Positions 6,365 to 6,965 of a DNA stretch of 6,965 bases are shown here, in pieces (the stretch's first letter is position 1; each line of letters starts with the position of its first letter). The stretch comes from an uncultured Kouleothrix sp. Its GTDB lineage: Bacteria; Chloroflexota; Chloroflexia; Chloroflexales; Roseiflexaceae. The position numbers were made by a program, and so were the translations under genes. Below the pieces are notes generated by a model. The model was given only the letters and a program-made list of their open reading frames with translations, was not told the DNA's origin and did not search any database. The stretch covers positions 1 to 6,965 of the forward strand of contig CALLYN010000549.1 in assembly GCA_937858455.1 (NCBI GenBank), given 5' to 3'.

Positions 6365-6392
6365 AGTATACCAGGTCGCCGGGTGATGTCAA
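6365..6392 (-). promoter_or_regulatory. Near-consensus sigma-70 type promoter
   Basis: On the minus strand TTGACA (six of six) is followed after 16 bases by TATACT (five of six) and then by CAAAAAATA, giving a likely start at the A near 6358. This is the best promoter match I found in the window. It stands after the pilin-like gene and fires away from it, into a region with no protein gene for about 700 bases, so a non-coding product or a long leader is implied. Confidence 0.6.
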
Positions 6393-6423
6393 TGGTTGAG
6401 AGCATATCGTCATATTTGGCGGC

Positions 6424-6446
6424 CAGCCCAACCGTGGAAAGGGCTG
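6424..6446 (-). terminator. Weak hairpin just after the pilin-like ORF
   Basis: CAGCCC and GGGCTG pair over an 11-base loop, ten bases beyond the stop codon at 6456 on the minus strand. No U tract follows. The position suits a terminator but the structure is weak. Confidence 0.2.
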
Positions 6447-6455
6447 AGCCGCTGG

Positions 6456-6764
6456 TCAGAGCCAGCCCATGGCCTGCCACTCGGCGAAGCGCGCGCGCAG
6501 GCGTAGCGCCGCGGCTGGCGCCAGCCGCGCCACTCCGCCGGCCAGCCGGTTGGCCACGCCCGGGTCGTCACCGGGCATCGCGCGAAAGCGGTCCTGGTAG
6601 GCAAATATGTGGGTGGAGGTGTTGCGGAAGTCGTTGATGACGCTCTTTACCTTGGCGCTGTTGATCAGCTCTTGCCCCTTCAGGACGCCACCGAGCAGGA
6701 GCCCGATGATGACCATGACGACTGCGATCTCGACCAGGGTGAAGCCTTGCTGCCGTTTGTTCAT
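6456..6764 (-). CDS. Type IV pilin-like prepilin, C-terminus abnormal
   Basis: The product starts with a textbook class III prepilin signal: MNKRQQG, cut before Phe8 by prepilin peptidase, then FTLVEIAVVMVIIGLLLGG with the essential Glu at +5 (Glu12) and a membrane helix to about residue 28. KGQELINSAKVKSVINDF and YQDRFRAMPGDDPG (57-69) are typical of a betaproteobacterial pilin-like family. Such proteins assemble in type IV pili or type II secretion pseudopili in the inner membrane and periplasm. I chose the ATG at 6764 because GAGGGGGA lies five bases upstream and the signal then has standard length. After GGVA (76-79) the sequence turns into RLAPAAALRLRARFAEWQAMGWL, which is Arg/Ala/Leu-rich and unlike a pilin globular domain. 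Relatives usually run well beyond 102 residues, so the end is probably foreign or frameshifted. A weak promoter (TTGCAT, 18 bases, TATAGT; 6816-6845) may lie upstream. Confidence 0.75.
   Translation of the reverse strand: MNKRQQGFTLVEIAVVMVIIGLLLGGVLKGQELINSAKVKSVINDFRNTSTHIFAYQDRFRAMPGDDPGVANRLAGGVARLAPAAALRLRARFAEWQAMGWL
6510..6529. repeat. Perfect 20-bp palindrome inside the pilin-like ORF
   Basis: CGCGGCTGGC is followed directly by its reverse complement GCCAGCCGCG with no spacer. It lies exactly where the pilin-like protein loses its family resemblance, so it may mark the point where two sequences were joined; chance in GC-rich DNA is also possible. Confidence 0.6.
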
Positions 6765-6785
6765 GGAATCCCCCTCGCTGGTGAG

Positions 6786-6804
6786 CGGCATCCGGCGGAT
6801 GCCG
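6786..6804 (-). repeat. Hairpin in the leader of the pilin-like gene
   Basis: CGGCATCC and GGATGCCG form a perfect 8-bp stem with a 3-base loop, 21 bases before the ATG at 6764. On the minus strand it directly follows TTGACATTGA. It could be a leader hairpin affecting translation or a binding site for a dimeric regulator; neither is shown. Confidence 0.35.
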
Positions 6805-6853
6805 TCAATGTCAATACTATATGCCGAGGGGGATGCGCGATGCAAATGGGCTT

Positions 6854-6965
6854 TCAGGCGACCCGCGCCGGGGGGCGGGGGAGGGGCGGCGTGGCGAGGA
6901 TGCGCGGGCTGCGCAGGCGATAGACCGGCACGTCAAAGCCCGGCTGGCGGGTGCGGGTGCCGGCG
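6854..6965 (-). CDS. C-terminal end of an unidentified protein, partial
   Basis: The frame enters from the right window edge and runs 36 residues to a TGA at 6854. It begins AGTRTRQPGFDVPVYRLRSP and ends in a Pro/Arg-rich tail (PPLPRPPARVA). RQPGFDVPVYRLRSPRIL reads like a real protein, and the third codon positions are almost all G or C (TTT and TAT excepted). It would be the upstream neighbour of the pilin-like gene, about 90 bases away on the same strand. I do not recognise the family. A chance open frame in GC-rich DNA cannot be excluded. Confidence 0.4.
   Translation of the reverse strand, partial: AGTRTRQPGFDVPVYRLRSPRILATPPLPRPPARVA

Noticed and set aside
6260..6637. A 125-residue plus-strand frame through the promoter and into the pilin-like gene
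   Set aside because: It is Arg/Pro/Ala-rich beyond the first third, overlaps the pilin frame on the other strand, and shows no motif.
6841..6923. A short plus-strand frame near 6840 preceded by GAGGGGG
   Set aside because: It gives only 27 Arg/Gly-rich residues and lies opposite the tail of the partial minus-strand gene; the purine run is probably chance.
1..6965. CRISPR array, tRNA, rRNA, insertion sequence or transposase
   Set aside because: I saw no regularly spaced direct repeats, no tRNA-like cloverleaf or rRNA segment, and no transposase motif or terminal inverted repeats on either strand.

Overview
The window looks like three pieces of different character on one contig. The left edge (about 1-850) carries the 3' part of a Gram-negative outer-membrane beta-barrel gene on the + strand. 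Only 2 of its 241 readable sense codons end in A or T, which points to a very GC-rich alphaproteobacterium-like source. The centre (about 860-5640) holds four minus-strand genes with looser codon use: about 21 of 87 codons in the PqqD-like gene end in A or T. It also holds a large secreted protein ending in the YLP-type tail common in extracellular proteins of Chloroflexota. The right edge (about 6456-6965) carries a type IV pilin-like N-terminus of a betaproteobacterial style, plus the tail of another gene. I read the centre as Chloroflexota (Chloroflexia-like) and suspect that the flanks were joined to it by misassembly, or less likely by transfer.

Layout: 3-728 (+) barrel protein, 5' end outside the window; 823-849 perfect hairpin between convergent genes; 856-1617 (-) HprK-like kinase with a short C-terminus; 1639-1902 (-) PqqD-like protein; 2057-3172 (-) nucleotidyltransferase of the NTP_transf_5 type; 3208-3246 strong hairpin; 3267-5639 (-) secreted lamin-tail/DUF11 protein; 5640-6104 no convincing gene; about 6108-6392 (-) a consensus-like promoter followed by a row of hairpins and a terminator-like hairpin, a candidate structured RNA; 6456-6764 (-) prepilin-like ORF with an abnormal C-terminus; 6854-6965 (-) C-terminus of an unidentified gene.

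Nucleotidyltransferase, PqqD-like protein and HprK-like kinase, in that order of transcription, form a set known beside lasso-peptide genes (paeninodin type) and in HPr-rel-A loci. The PqqD protein would present a peptide, the kinase would modify it, and the nucleotidyltransferase might modify it as well. No cyclase, B2 protease, transporter or convincing precursor is visible, and the kinase gene seems to be cut where the left piece begins. The secreted protein is separated from this set by the 3208-3246 hairpin and is probably independent of it.
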